Positions 26,414 to 36,406 are shown, counted from the first letter of the stretch. The stretch: 64,000 bases of DNA from Desulfuromonadaceae bacterium (GCA_028712075.1 JAQTQX010000001.1:1-64000); one strand, 5' to 3'. Notes: generated by a model not told the origin, from the letters alone. Program-made: numbers and translations.

Positions 26414-28729
26414 ATGCCGCACACCACCATCGAGCTGCCGGTGAAATTACCACTTTTCGCCCAACATGAAACCGTTGTTTTTCCTTATATGCTGCTTCCG
26501 TTGTATGTCAGTGCAAAAGATATCGCCCCATTCAACGAAGCAGAAAAATATGAACAGTATGTTGCGCTTGCCTTTGAACGCTTGGAGGAGCCAAGAGGTG
26601 AACTCCCGGGGGGACTAAGCGAAATCGGCACTTTGTGCAAGGTTACCCAGATCAAAAAGCTTGATGACGGCCGCTACAAAGTATCACTTGAGGGCATTAC
26701 GCGTGTGCAGATACTGGAAACCGAGCCGGCCGGCGATGTAACTCTGGCTCAGTGCGAAATTGTTCGCGAATTTGTCGAAAAGAGTCTCGTCTCTGAAGCG
26801 CTGGTACAGAGCCTTAATGCCCTGCTGAAAATAGCGCTTTCACACGGAAAACCACTCCCCGATGATGTCATGAAAATGATTGACTACATTGATAATCCGG
26901 CCCGACTGTCTGATCTGGTTGCGCTGTATGTCAACCTGCCGGTTTCCGATCTGCAGGAGCTGCTTGAAACAATTGACCCGCTGGATCGACTGAAAAAAGT
27001 GTATGTGCATCTGACCAACGAAGTACAGCGGATGCAAATCAAGAATGAGGTCGCTGGTGAAGTCACCAAGCGGGTGGGCAAGAACCAGAAGGAATATATC
27101 CTGCGCGAGCAGATGAAGCATATTCAGGAAGAGTTGGGAGAAGAAGATCCCCGCTCAGTCGATTTGAACGAACTCCGCCGAAAAATTGAAGACGCAGGGC
27201 TTCCGGAAGAGATAAAAAAAATAGCCGACAAAGAGTTGAAACGGCTCGAACGGATCAACCAGGCCTCGCCTGAATACAACGTAGCACGCACCTATCTCGA
27301 TTATCTGGCCGGCATGCCCTGGAATACCAGCACGGCAGACAGCCTTGACATGGTACGGGCCGAGGAAATTCTTAACGAAGATCATTATAACCTTAAAAAG
27401 GTCAAGGAGCGGATCCTGGAATTTTTAGCGGTGCGATCGCTCAAAGAAAACATGAAAGGACCGGTACTCTGTTTTGTCGGGCCGCCGGGGGTTGGCAAAA
27501 CATCACTGGGCAAGTCGATCGCCCGCTCGATGGGACGCAAGTTTGTACGGATCTCTCTTGGAGGGGTCCGGGATGAAGCGGAAATCCGCGGCCATCGACG
27601 CACGTACATCGGTGCGCTACCGGGACGCATCATCAAGGAACTGTATCGCTGTGGCGTCAATAACCCGATCTTCATGCTGGACGAAATCGACAAGCTGGGC
27701 AACGACTTCCGTGGCGACCCGGCCAGCGCGCTCCTTGAGGTCCTTGATCCGGAGCAGAACTTCAGCTTCAATGACCACTATCTCGATGTCCCGTTTGACC
27801 TCTCAAAAGTGATGTTCATCACCACAGCCAATCAGCTTGACCCAATACCTGGCCCACTTAAAGATCGCATGGAGGTTATTCGTCTGGCCGGTTACAGCGG
27901 TCAGGAAAAGCTGCAGATCGCAAAAAATTTCATAATCCGGCGGGAATTGGAAGAGAACGGTCTCGCTGATCGAGACCTGGCATTTGAAGACAATGCGCTG
28001 GAGAAAGTAATCAGTGACTACACCCGCGAAGCAGGCGTTCGAGGACTACAGCGAACAATCGCCTCAATCTTTCGTAAAGTTGCCAAGGAAATTACCCAAG
28101 GAAAGGATACCAGAAGCGGCATAACTCCTGAGGCCGTTACCGAACTGCTCGGCCCGAGAAAGTTCCATAACGAAGTCACCGCCGAACAGGACCGCATAGG
28201 AGTCGTAACGGGGCTTGCCTGGACGGAAACCGGAGGAGATATCCTCTTTATCGAAGTGACCTCAATGCCGGGCAAAGCAGAGCTGATCCTGACCGGGTCG
28301 CTCGGTGACGTTATGAAGGAGTCTGCCCGGGCGGCACTCTCGTACATCGAGGCGCATGCGGATGAATTCGGTATTCTGGCTGATGCGTTTGAAAATCGTA
28401 CCATTCATATTCACGTCCCATCCGGGGCCATCCCGAAAGACGGCCCTTCTGCGGGAGTTACCATGGTCACGGCATTGGTGTCACTTCTCACGGGGAAACC
28501 AGCGCGACGCAGTGTCGCCATGACGGGAGAAATTACGCTGACCGGTAGAGTGCTGGCAATCGGCGGCCTGAAGGAAAAAGTTCTGGCCGCCCACCGTGCC
28601 GGCGTACATACGGTTATTGCCCCGGAACGCAACAGAGACGATCTGGAGGATATCCCGGAGAACGTTCGCGACAGTCTGGAATTCATCTTCGTCAGCGAAG
28701 CCTCCGAAGCGCTGGCAGCGGCACTCTAG
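26414..28729 (+). CDS. lon: ATP-dependent Lon protease
   Basis: A 771-residue AAA+ serine protease for quality control and regulator turnover. An N-terminal LON substrate domain (about 10-200) is followed by the ATPase with Walker A GPPGVGKTS (356-364). The protease domain has the catalytic dyad S679 (in KDGPSAG) and K722 (in GGLKEK). The ribosome binding site is weak (GGGACC, TGAGAAC). The next gene starts immediately after the stop codon, so lon may be co-transcribed with the Mla genes. Confidence 0.96.
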   Translation: MPHTTIELPVKLPLFAQHETVVFPYMLLPLYVSAKDIAPFNEAEKYEQYVALAFERLEEPRGELPGGLSEIGTLCKVTQIKKLDDGRYKVSLEGITRVQILETEPAGDVTLAQCEIVREFVEKSLVSEALVQSLNALLKIALSHGKPLPDDVMKMIDYIDNPARLSDLVALYVNLPVSDLQELLETIDPLDRLKKVYVHLTNEVQRMQIKNEVAGEVTKRVGKNQKEYILREQMKHIQEELGEEDPRSVDLNELRRKIEDAGLPEEIKKIADKELKRLERINQASPEYNVARTYLDYLAGMPWNTSTADSLDMVRAEEILNEDHYNLKKVKERILEFLAVRSLKENMKGPVLCFVGPPGVGKTSLGKSIARSMGRKFVRISLGGVRDEAEIRGHRRTYIGALPGRIIKELYRCGVNNPIFMLDEIDKLGNDFRGDPASALLEVLDPEQNFSFNDHYLDVPFDLSKVMFITTANQLDPIPGPLKDRMEVIRLAGYSGQEKLQIAKNFIIRRELEENGLADRDLAFEDNALEKVISDYTREAGVRGLQRTIASIFRKVAKEITQGKDTRSGITPEAVTELLGPRKFHNEVTAEQDRIGVVTGLAWTETGGDILFIEVTSMPGKAELILTGSLGDVMKESARAALSYIEAHADEFGILADAFENRTIHIHVPSGAIPKDGPSAGVTMVTALVSLLTGKPARRSVAMTGEITLTGRVLAIGGLKEKVLAAHRAGVHTVIAPERNRDDLEDIPENVRDSLEFIFVSEASEALAAAL

Positions 28730-29509
28730 GTGCGCATGAAGCCGGCCGATATCGATGCCATCCTGCTGGACTTTTTTCACGAGTTGCAGAGCTGTTTCGT
28801 CCTCGCTGGGCGTGCTGCAGCTCGAATCTTCCACCGCCCCTATTATTATCGCGAATTTGCCATCCAGTTCGACAAACTCGGATTTTCATCCCTTTTTATC
28901 TGTATTTTGACCGGCCTTTTCACCGGCATGGTCATGGCACTCCAGTCATTGATCCAGCTGAAACCGTTTGCGGCGACCAGTTATGTCGGCGGTATGGTGG
29001 CGGTAACCATGGTCAAGGAGCTGGGTCCGGTACTCGCCTCGCTGATGGTGGCTGGACGAGTGGGGTCAGCCATCACCGCCGAACTGGGGACAATGGTCGT
29101 GACGGAGCAGGTTGATGCGATGCGGGTGGAGGGAACCGACATCATCACCCGTCTGGTGACACCTCGACTCAAAGCCATGCTGCTGGCGCTGCCGCTTTTG
29201 ACCATCGTGACCGACCTTGTTTCAGTTCTTGGGGGCTATATCATGTCTGCGGGGTACGGCATCAATCCGCTCATGTACATCAGTGGACTGCCCCAGTTCA
29301 TGGTATTTCAGGATTTGATCGAGGGGATCGTGAAGCCGGCGGTATTTGGCGCCATTATTGCCGTCATCGGCTGCTATATCGGCCTTCGCACCAAGGGGGG
29401 TGCCGAAGGGGTAGGAGCGGCGGCCAAGCAAGCAGTGGTGCTTTCGTCGGTACTGATTCTGGTGGTCGATTTTTTTCTGGCAAAAATTTTTGTCGTGTTC
29501 AGGGGGTAA
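28730..29509 (+). CDS. mlaE: MlaE-type lipid ABC transporter permease
   Basis: A 259-residue integral membrane protein of the MlaE/Ttg2B family with five or six hydrophobic segments. The family segment ELGPVLASLMVAGRVGSAITAELGTM is present. It works with MlaF and MlaD to move phospholipids between the membranes. The start is a GTG directly after the lon stop; an ATG six bases later is possible. The next gene encodes an EVE-domain protein rather than MlaF. Confidence 0.92.
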   Translation: MRMKPADIDAILLDFFHELQSCFVLAGRAAARIFHRPYYYREFAIQFDKLGFSSLFICILTGLFTGMVMALQSLIQLKPFAATSYVGGMVAVTMVKELGPVLASLMVAGRVGSAITAELGTMVVTEQVDAMRVEGTDIITRLVTPRLKAMLLALPLLTIVTDLVSVLGGYIMSAGYGINPLMYISGLPQFMVFQDLIEGIVKPAVFGAIIAVIGCYIGLRTKGGAEGVGAAAKQAVVLSSVLILVVDFFLAKIFVVFRG

Positions 29510-29510
29510 T

Positions 29511-29981
29511 ATGGCGTATTGGCTGTTCAAAACCGAGCCTGGCTGTTTTTCCTTTGATGACCTGAAAAAACGCCCGAATATGACCGAACCATGGGACGGG
29601 GTGCGCAATTTCCAGGCGCGTAATTTTCTGCGGGAGACAATCAAGGTCGGTGATAAGGTGCTTTTTTACCACAGCAACATCCCGGAACCGGCGGTTATCG
29701 GCCTTGCAGAAGTCGTTCGAGATGGCTATCCCGATATAACGGCGCTTGACCCGAACGCCAAGCATTTTGATCCCAAAGCCACTCCGGAAAAACCGATCTG
29801 GTTTATGGTTGATGTACGCTATCGTGAACCGCTGAAAAAAATTGTGACTCTCGAGTGCATCAAACAGAACCCGTTGCTGACCGATATGCCGCTGGTCAAG
29901 CGGAGCCGCTTGTCAATCCAACCGGTAACCGAAGTTGAGTGGCAGACCATCCTCATCATGGGGAGGATAAAGGCCCTATGA
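29511..29981 (+). CDS. EVE domain protein
   Basis: A 156-residue single-domain EVE protein. MAYWLFKTEP at the start, PWDGVRNFQARNFLRE and FYHSNIPEPAVIGLAEVV are the family signatures; the fold is related to YTH and PUA and binds modified bases. The start is set by AGGGGG a few bases upstream. The stop overlaps the mlaF start (ATGA). It splits mlaE from mlaF, so it is co-expressed with lipid transport. No functional link is known. Confidence 0.92.
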   Translation: MAYWLFKTEPGCFSFDDLKKRPNMTEPWDGVRNFQARNFLRETIKVGDKVLFYHSNIPEPAVIGLAEVVRDGYPDITALDPNAKHFDPKATPEKPIWFMVDVRYREPLKKIVTLECIKQNPLLTDMPLVKRSRLSIQPVTEVEWQTILIMGRIKAL

Positions 29982-30778
29982 CTTCCGGCGATTCGATCCG
30001 CATGGAAAAGTTATGTTACTCCATCGGAGGGCGCAGAATTCTCCAGAATTTCGACTTCCAGCTGGAGCGGGGCGTCAACCGCACGATTCTCGGAGTAAGC
30101 GGTTCCGGAAAGACTACCATCCTCAAGCTGCTGCTCGGCCTGTTGGCTCCAGATTCAGGAAAGGTTTTCATCGGCGATCTCTGCATTACCGGCTTGCCGG
30201 AAGCACGCTTCATGCAGCAGCGCAAGCGGATAGCAATCGTCTTTCAGGGGGGCGCGCTGTTTGATTCCATGACCGTCGGAGAAAATGTCGGTTATCGCCT
30301 GTTCGAGGAGGGGCGGCTTACCCAGGCGGAAATAGAGTCCATTGTACGGGAAAAACTCGGTTTTGTCGGAGTGGAGTCAGCCCTTGATCTGTATCCGGCA
30401 GAGCTGTCCGGTGGCATGAAAAAGCGGGTGGCCATTGCCCGCGCCTTGGCGGCCGACCCTGACTACATCTTCTTTGACGAGCCGACAACCGGACTTGATC
30501 CGATCGGAGTCTACAACATTTGCAACTTAATGCTGCGTCTGCAGGCGGAAGGAAAGACGACCCTGATGGTGACCCACGATCTCGCAACCGCCTTTGCCAC
30601 TTCGCAGCGATTTACTTTTTTGCACAAGGCACACGTACTGTTTGAAGGAACTGAACAGGAAATGCTCAGCAGCACTATCCCGGAAGTGTGCGAATTTTTG
30701 GAACCGACGGATCAGTCCCTGTTTTACGATATTCAGATAGCCGATGAAAAGCGGCAGGAACAGGCGGGTATGGTATGA
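29978..30778 (+). CDS. mlaF: MlaF-type lipid ABC transporter ATPase
   Basis: A 266-residue ATPase. Walker A is GVSGSGKTT, the ABC signature is [15 protein letters not shown] and Walker B is YIFFDEPTTGLDP. The LSGGM form is typical of Mla-type ATPases. I chose the ATG at 29978, which overlaps the EVE stop and has GGGGAGG upstream. It overlaps mlaD by four bases. Confidence 0.94.
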   Translation: MTSGDSIRMEKLCYSIGGRRILQNFDFQLERGVNRTILGVSGSGKTTILKLLLGLLAPDSGKVFIGDLCITGLPEARFMQQRKRIAIVFQGGALFDSMTVGENVGYRLFEEGRLTQAEIESIVREKLGFVGVESALDLYPAELSGGMKKRVAIARALAADPDYIFFDEPTTGLDPIGVYNICNLMLRLQAEGKTTLMVTHDLATAFATSQRFTFLHKAHVLFEGTEQEMLSSTIPEVCEFLEPTDQSLFYDIQIADEKRQEQAGMV

Positions 30779-31857
30779 AGCGGAGTAATCAAATCGGCTG
30801 GGCCCAAGTACGGGGCGGTGTTTTTATCTTGCTGGCACTGATTATTTTTGCCGGTGGCGTCCTTCTCATGGGCGAAAAAACAAAAATGTTCGTCAGTAAA
30901 GGATTAATGCGGATTGTCATGAGCGATGTCGTCGGCTTAAAGGTTGGCGCTCCGGTCTGGTTGGCCGGCGTCGATGTCGGCCTTGTTACCGATATCCTTT
31001 TCGCCGACCCCAAGCACAGCAATGAGGTCAGTATTAATGTTGAGATTGACACCGAAGCCCTGAAAAAAATTGGCACCGACTCAAAAATAACCATCAAAAC
31101 CCGTGGTCTGATGGGCGAAAAATATGTTGATATTCTCCCCTCGCAACATTATTCGGAAATACCGCCCGCAGTCATCCGGGGAGTATCGGGCGCCAAGCTT
31201 GATGATGTCATTCAGAAAGCGGGTGATGCCTTCGACAAGGTCAACGGAATCATCGACAGCATAGAGCAGGGGAAAGGCACCCTGGGTAAATTGAACAAGG
31301 ACGATACGCTGTACAGCAATGTGGCTCGTCTGGCGGTCGAAATGAAGGAGTTGGTTATCACCATTAACCGGGGGGATGGAACCCTCGGCAGGTTAAACCG
31401 GGATCCGGAGCCATACAATAAACTGGTTAGCATCCTTACTCGCGCTGATCGTACCCTTCAGGATATTCAGGCAGCTGACGGGACCCTGAACCGCTTGATA
31501 TATGACAAGGGGCTCTACACCAGACTGACGTCACTTGCCGATAAGAGCATCCAGGCGGCCGATGATGTACGTGATCTGAATAAGAAAATCGTATCCAAAG
31601 ATGGCTCCATCGGCCTGCTCCTCAATGATAGGGAATTTTACGATAAGGGCATGTCCCTCCTGACCAGAGCAGAATCCTCTGTCAAGGGAATCGAGGAGAT
31701 TACCGCAAAGGTTCAAGCAGGCAACGGCACTGCGGGGAGCCTGGTGAATGACAAAACACTGTATGACAAAATGAACAGGATGGTTGACGATATGGATGCA
31801 CTGGTCACTGATTTCAAGGAGAACCCGCGCAAATACATTAAATTTTCCGTGTTTTAA
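30775..31857 (+). CDS. mlaD: MlaD family protein (MCE domain)
   Basis: A 360-residue protein. One membrane anchor at about 12-32 is followed by an MCE domain (about 38-125: VGLKVGAPVWLAGVDVGLV). A long helical tail carries repeated segments of the type GTLGKLNKDDTLY, GTLGRLNRDPEPY, GTLNRLIYDKGLY. It binds lipid in the periplasm and presents it to the transporter. The repeat-rich tail is longer than that of E. coli MlaD and may reach toward the outer membrane. Confidence 0.92.
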   Translation: MKRSNQIGWAQVRGGVFILLALIIFAGGVLLMGEKTKMFVSKGLMRIVMSDVVGLKVGAPVWLAGVDVGLVTDILFADPKHSNEVSINVEIDTEALKKIGTDSKITIKTRGLMGEKYVDILPSQHYSEIPPAVIRGVSGAKLDDVIQKAGDAFDKVNGIIDSIEQGKGTLGKLNKDDTLYSNVARLAVEMKELVITINRGDGTLGRLNRDPEPYNKLVSILTRADRTLQDIQAADGTLNRLIYDKGLYTRLTSLADKSIQAADDVRDLNKKIVSKDGSIGLLLNDREFYDKGMSLLTRAESSVKGIEEITAKVQAGNGTAGSLVNDKTLYDKMNRMVDDMDALVTDFKENPRKYIKFSVF

Positions 31858-31872
31858 CAGGAGCAGATACTA

Positions 31873-33357
31873 ATGAAACGAATTATCGGTTTAGTTGTTC
31901 TGTGGGCCCTCTGCGCCACAACCGCACATGCCGCGACACTGGAAGAGAAAGTTGTCGAGCACACCTTGAAAAACGGCATGAAGATCTTGATGGTGGAGAG
32001 GCATACTTCACCGACCGTTTCGGCATGGATCCGCTTCCGGGTTGGAAGTGTTGACGAGCGAAGCGACGAACGCGGTATTGCCCATCTTCTGGAACATATG
32101 CTCTTCAAGGGGACAACCACACTTGGAACGAAGGATTATGCGGCTGAAAAGCCGCTCCTTGACAAGATTGAGACGACTGCACAAGCGATCATGGCCGAGA
32201 AGGCACAGCGAGGCAAAGCCGATACGGCTAAGCTAGAAACTTTACAAAAGCAGTTGACCGCTCTGGAAACGGAAGCGTCCAAATATGTCATCAAGGATGA
32301 ATTTTTCGAACTCTATTCAAAAAACGGCGGTACCGGTTACAACGCGTTTACGAGTCGTGACGGCACCACCTATTTGATCAGCCTCCCCTCGAACAAGCTG
32401 GAATTATGGGCAGCAATTGAATCAGACCGCCTGAAAAATGCGGTACTTCGGGAATTTTATACTGAGCGTTCTGTCGTCATGGAGGAACGGCGCAGATCCT
32501 ACGATGCAGATCCGGAGAGCAAACTGTGGGAGACCTTTGTGGCTGCAAATTTTTTGACGCACCCGTACGGCCAACCGACCATCGGCTGGATGTCAGATAT
32601 CGAGAATCTGACCCGTAGCAAGGCAGAGAATTTCTTCCATAGTTATTATGCCCCGAATAACGCAATTGTGGCGATTGTCGGAGATATCGACACGACACGG
32701 ACAATAGCTTTGGTCGAACGCTATTTCGGAGACATCAAACCTGGTAAGGAACCTGCACCGGTCACAGCCATGGAACCGGCGCAGGCAGGAGAGCGCCGCA
32801 TCGAACTGATAGTGGAAGCGGAACCGACCGTGATGATCAGCTTCCATAAACCGGCAATAGCAACTCCTGACGATTATGTGTTTGACGTCATCACGATGAT
32901 TCTTGGCAGTGGCCGCACGTCGCGTTTTTACAACAAACTGGTGATTGAACAGCAGCTTGTCACAGAAATCGGAGCCTTTGACGCGCCGGGGAGCCGCTAC
33001 CCGAATCTGTTTGTCATCAGCGCAAATCCGCGATCACCTCATACAATCAAAGAAGTTGAAGAGGCGATTCAGGCCGAACTCGATCTCCTGAAGACGATGC
33101 CGGTTGCTGGGCGGGATTTGCAACGCATTCTCAATAAAATGGAGTATGAAGAGGCGCGGCGCATGGGGACAAACGGTGGGTTGGCGCGCAACCTGACCGA
33201 GTTTGAGGCAACTACCGGCAGCTGGCGTTACATGACCGAACTGCGCAATAACATTGCCAAAGTGACTCCGGCAGACATTATGCGGGTCGCTGGCAGCTAT
33301 TTTACCCGTGAGAACCGCACCGTCGGCTTTATCACCAAAAAAGGGGGTGGCAAATGA
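31873..33357 (+). CDS. Secreted M16 peptidase, catalytically complete
   Basis: A 494-residue periplasmic peptidase. A signal peptide (1 to about 20, ending AHA-A) is followed by zinc motif HLLEH at 71-75 and distal Glu residues. A charged helical insert (about 100-140) lies within the first domain. It overlaps the next M16 gene by four bases. In such bacterial pairs one subunit is catalytic and the other structural, as in mitochondrial processing peptidase. Its substrates are unknown. Confidence 0.9.
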   Translation: MKRIIGLVVLWALCATTAHAATLEEKVVEHTLKNGMKILMVERHTSPTVSAWIRFRVGSVDERSDERGIAHLLEHMLFKGTTTLGTKDYAAEKPLLDKIETTAQAIMAEKAQRGKADTAKLETLQKQLTALETEASKYVIKDEFFELYSKNGGTGYNAFTSRDGTTYLISLPSNKLELWAAIESDRLKNAVLREFYTERSVVMEERRRSYDADPESKLWETFVAANFLTHPYGQPTIGWMSDIENLTRSKAENFFHSYYAPNNAIVAIVGDIDTTRTIALVERYFGDIKPGKEPAPVTAMEPAQAGERRIELIVEAEPTVMISFHKPAIATPDDYVFDVITMILGSGRTSRFYNKLVIEQQLVTEIGAFDAPGSRYPNLFVISANPRSPHTIKEVEEAIQAELDLLKTMPVAGRDLQRILNKMEYEEARRMGTNGGLARNLTEFEATTGSWRYMTELRNNIAKVTPADIMRVAGSYFTRENRTVGFITKKGGGK

Positions 33358-34778
33358 GGCTGCTGCTTTCTCTTTGCGTACTGTTCACCATGAGTGCGTA
33401 TTCCTCTGCTGCTGATCAACAGTGGGCAAATCCTCGCACCATGTCCTTTCCCGCGCTGAACTTCCAGATTCCCACGGCCGAACGGGTTGTCCTGGATTGT
33501 GGGATGCCGGTATACCTGCTCAGAGATACCGAATTGCCGATTATCACCATGTCCGCCATGGTGCGCGTTGGTGGAGTCTATGAACCGACAAATAAGTCCG
33601 GTCTGGCGGGCATGACCGGCAGCATCATGCGCAGTGGCGGCGCTGGCGGCATGCATCCGGAAGCTATTGATGATGAGCTTGAGTTTATGGCTTCTGCTGT
33701 CGAAAGCGGCATCAGCACCGATATGGGCACGGTTTCGCTGGCAGCGCTTAAGAAAAATTTCAGCAGAACCCTGCAGATATTCCGCAATGTGCTACTTAGC
33801 CCGGACTTTAACGAGAAAAGGATAGAAATTGCCCGCCGCCAAACTATTGAGGGGCTACGGCGCCAGAATGACGATCCAAAGGAAATTGCCGGTCGTGAGA
33901 TTAACCGGGCCGTTTTTGCCGGGCATCAACTGGGAAGAGTCACCACCTATGAGACAGTCAAAGCCATAACCCGTGAGGACTTGGTTGAATTTCACCGTAG
34001 ATTTTACCGGCTTGACAACATGATTCTGGCAGTATCAGGGGATTTTGAGCGCGCGGCGCTTCTGAAAGAGCTGAATTCCGTCTTCAAACCGGTAGCCTAT
34101 CCAACGGTTTTGATATTGCCGACGATTTCGCAACCACAGCAGCTGTTTCAGGGTGAGGTGCTGTACGGCAAAAAGCAGGTCAACCAGACGGTCATCCGTA
34201 TGGGACATCTGGGACTGGACAAGGATGCGCCGGATATCTACGCTGTGCGCCTGTTGGACTACATACTCGGTGGCAGCTTTACCTCCCGGCTGACAACAGA
34301 GATTCGGACCAATCAGGGTCTTGCCTATAACATCGACAGTCGTTTTGATATCGGGCGCCGGTATACCGGCAGTTTTATTGCCGAAACAGAGACCAAGGCG
34401 GAATCGACGATCAAAACCATCAACTTGATGAAAAAACTTATCACTGAACTGACGAAAGAACCGGTGAGCACGGGAGAACTAAAGGCTGCACAGGAATACA
34501 TCATCAATTCGTTCATGTTCGGGTTCACCAGTCCGGCTACGATTGTCAGCCAGCGAGCCCGCCTCGAATATTACGGTTATCCCGACGGGTACCTTGAGCA
34601 GTATCGGGATAATATCGCCAAGGTAACCAAAAACGATATTTTACATGCTGCACGGAAATATTTGCATCCGGATGCCTTCAAACTGGTTATCATCGGCGAT
34701 GCGACGAAATTTGACCAGCCGCTTGCATCGCTGGGACAGGTGCGGGAGCTTGATTTGAAGCAGAACATTCCCAAATAG
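33354..34778 (+). CDS. Secreted M16-like protein lacking the zinc motif
   Basis: A 474-residue partner of the upstream peptidase, with a signal peptide of about 20 residues. Where an active enzyme has HxxEH, this one reads GLAGMTGSIMRSGG, so it cannot bind zinc there. The C-terminal M16 domain is well conserved (QTVIRMGHLGL, LGGSFTSRLTTEIRTNQGLAY). It probably forms a heterodimer with the active subunit. Confidence 0.9.
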   Translation: MRLLLSLCVLFTMSAYSSAADQQWANPRTMSFPALNFQIPTAERVVLDCGMPVYLLRDTELPIITMSAMVRVGGVYEPTNKSGLAGMTGSIMRSGGAGGMHPEAIDDELEFMASAVESGISTDMGTVSLAALKKNFSRTLQIFRNVLLSPDFNEKRIEIARRQTIEGLRRQNDDPKEIAGREINRAVFAGHQLGRVTTYETVKAITREDLVEFHRRFYRLDNMILAVSGDFERAALLKELNSVFKPVAYPTVLILPTISQPQQLFQGEVLYGKKQVNQTVIRMGHLGLDKDAPDIYAVRLLDYILGGSFTSRLTTEIRTNQGLAYNIDSRFDIGRRYTGSFIAETETKAESTIKTINLMKKLITELTKEPVSTGELKAAQEYIINSFMFGFTSPATIVSQRARLEYYGYPDGYLEQYRDNIAKVTKNDILHAARKYLHPDAFKLVIIGDATKFDQPLASLGQVRELDLKQNIPK

Positions 34779-34782
34779 CAGG

Positions 34783-34840
34783 CTGAGGGCTGAAGGGTGA
34801 GGAACAAAGAGGGAACCTTCAACCCTTAACCTTCAACCTC
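34783..34840. terminator. Imperfect inverted repeat between convergent genes
   Basis: GGCTGAAGGGTGAGG and the later CCCTTAACCTTCAACC can pair with a few mismatches. They lie between the end of the M16 gene and the end of the FAD oxidoreductase gene. This is probably a weak bidirectional terminator. Confidence 0.3.
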
Positions 34841-36402
34841 GCCGCTATGCTGTCGGCAATTCTGATGCCGTCCACAGCCGAACTCATAATACCCCCCGCA
34901 TATCCGGCCCCTTCTCCTGCGGGATACAGCCTTTTGATGCCGACTGATTCAAAGCCGCTATCACGCAGGATACGTACCGGCGATGAGGTGCGCGATTCAA
35001 TGCCAATAAGGGTGGCATCAGCAGTTACAAAGCCCTTCATCTTTTTCCCGAAGTTGATAATTCCCTCCCGCAGCGTTTCAATAATAAACGGCGGCAGAAC
35101 CGTATCCAGTTCCGTTTCACAGATGCCGGGACGATAACTTGATGTGGCGGGGCCTTTCCCCGGTAGATGCAGAAAATCAAGCAGGTTTTGGGCCGGCGCG
35201 TGAAAACGACCTCCACCCAATTCAAAGGCCCGCTGCTCCCACCGGTGCTGTAGACGAATCCCTCCTAATGCTCCCGGCCCCTCGAAATCGTCCTCCCGGA
35301 CATTTACCACCAGCGCGCTGTTGGCAAAACGAGAGTTACGCAACTGCCCGCTCATGCCATTCGTGACGACCCCCCCCGCTTCGGAGGCCCCGCCAACCAC
35401 CACTCCCCCCGGACACATGCAGAAGGAATAGGCGCTCCGCCCGCTGGAGCCGCTGTTCCAGGTGACGGCATAGTCCGCCACCGGCAACGCGGAAAACTTG
35501 TGGACTCCGTACTGAATGCGGTTGATCAGTTCCTGCGGGTGCTCAACACGCAGGCCCATGGCAAAAGGCTTCCTCTGCAATGGTACGTTCAACCGCTCCA
35601 GCATTTCAAAGGTATCCCGTGCGCTGTGTCCACTGGCCAGAATCAGATGATCGCACGGAATTTCTTCGCACTCATTTACCGTTATAGCACTTACAAGGCC
35701 ATTCGTTATACGCATACCGGTCAATTTACAGCTGAAGCGAACAGTGAAACCCTTCATTAAAAGCTCGCGACGGATTGCAGTGACGACCGATCGCAAGCGG
35801 TCCGTACCGATATGCGGCTTGGCTAGGTAGCGTATTTCAGGCTGGGCGCCAAAAGCAGCCAACTGTTCCAGCACCCAGGAGGCCAGTGGGTCTTTGGAGC
35901 GGCAGGTAAGTTTACCGTCAGAAAAGGTACCCGCTCCTCCCTCGCCGAACTGGACATTCGACTCAGGATCGAGAATGCCCTCTTTCCAGAAACGCTGTAC
36001 GGAGAGAGCCCGCTGTTCAACCGCTTCACCCCGTTCAATTACGGTTGCCGTCAGACCGTACTCCGCAAGTCTCAGCGCGGCAAACAGGCCGGCAGGTCCG
36101 CTCCCGACAATAATAATCCGTTGTGCTGAGCTCACCGGTGCCGGCGCTAAAACACGTTGTTCTTCCTGCCACTCTATAGATGGATCAGCGGCAAGACGCG
36201 CTCTGAATTGATCGGCAGCAACAAAAGAAAGCGTGTAGACCACCTTGATGTGAGACTTTTTGCGGGCATCGATACCTTTCCGGATGATGCGGATATCTGA
36301 CAAGGAGACGAGCGGGACGGAAAGACGATCTGCAAGCAGCGCCGGCAGCATTTCTTCATTGTCATGCGGAGAGACGAGAAGATTGCGATAGATAAAGGGC
36401 AT
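34819..36402 (-). CDS. FAD-dependent oxidoreductase (NAD(P)/FAD family)
   Basis: A 527-residue flavoprotein. A small N-terminal domain (residues 1-95) precedes the dinucleotide-binding site IIIVGSGPAGLFAALRLAEYG. A second cofactor segment lies near the C-terminus (LYPAGEGAGYAGGIMSSAVDGIRIAD). This matches the large, widespread family of uncharacterised FAD-dependent dehydrogenases. I chose the ATG at 36402 because it falls just after the response-regulator stop; an in-frame ATG 48 bases upstream would overlap that gene. The substrate is unknown. Confidence 0.85.
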   Translation of the reverse strand: MPFIYRNLLVSPHDNEEMLPALLADRLSVPLVSLSDIRIIRKGIDARKKSHIKVVYTLSFVAADQFRARLAADPSIEWQEEQRVLAPAPVSSAQRIIIVGSGPAGLFAALRLAEYGLTATVIERGEAVEQRALSVQRFWKEGILDPESNVQFGEGGAGTFSDGKLTCRSKDPLASWVLEQLAAFGAQPEIRYLAKPHIGTDRLRSVVTAIRRELLMKGFTVRFSCKLTGMRITNGLVSAITVNECEEIPCDHLILASGHSARDTFEMLERLNVPLQRKPFAMGLRVEHPQELINRIQYGVHKFSALPVADYAVTWNSGSSGRSAYSFCMCPGGVVVGGASEAGGVVTNGMSGQLRNSRFANSALVVNVREDDFEGPGALGGIRLQHRWEQRAFELGGGRFHAPAQNLLDFLHLPGKGPATSSYRPGICETELDTVLPPFIIETLREGIINFGKKMKGFVTADATLIGIESRTSSPVRILRDSGFESVGIKRLYPAGEGAGYAGGIMSSAVDGIRIADSIAARLKVKG

Positions 36403-36406
36403 GCTG

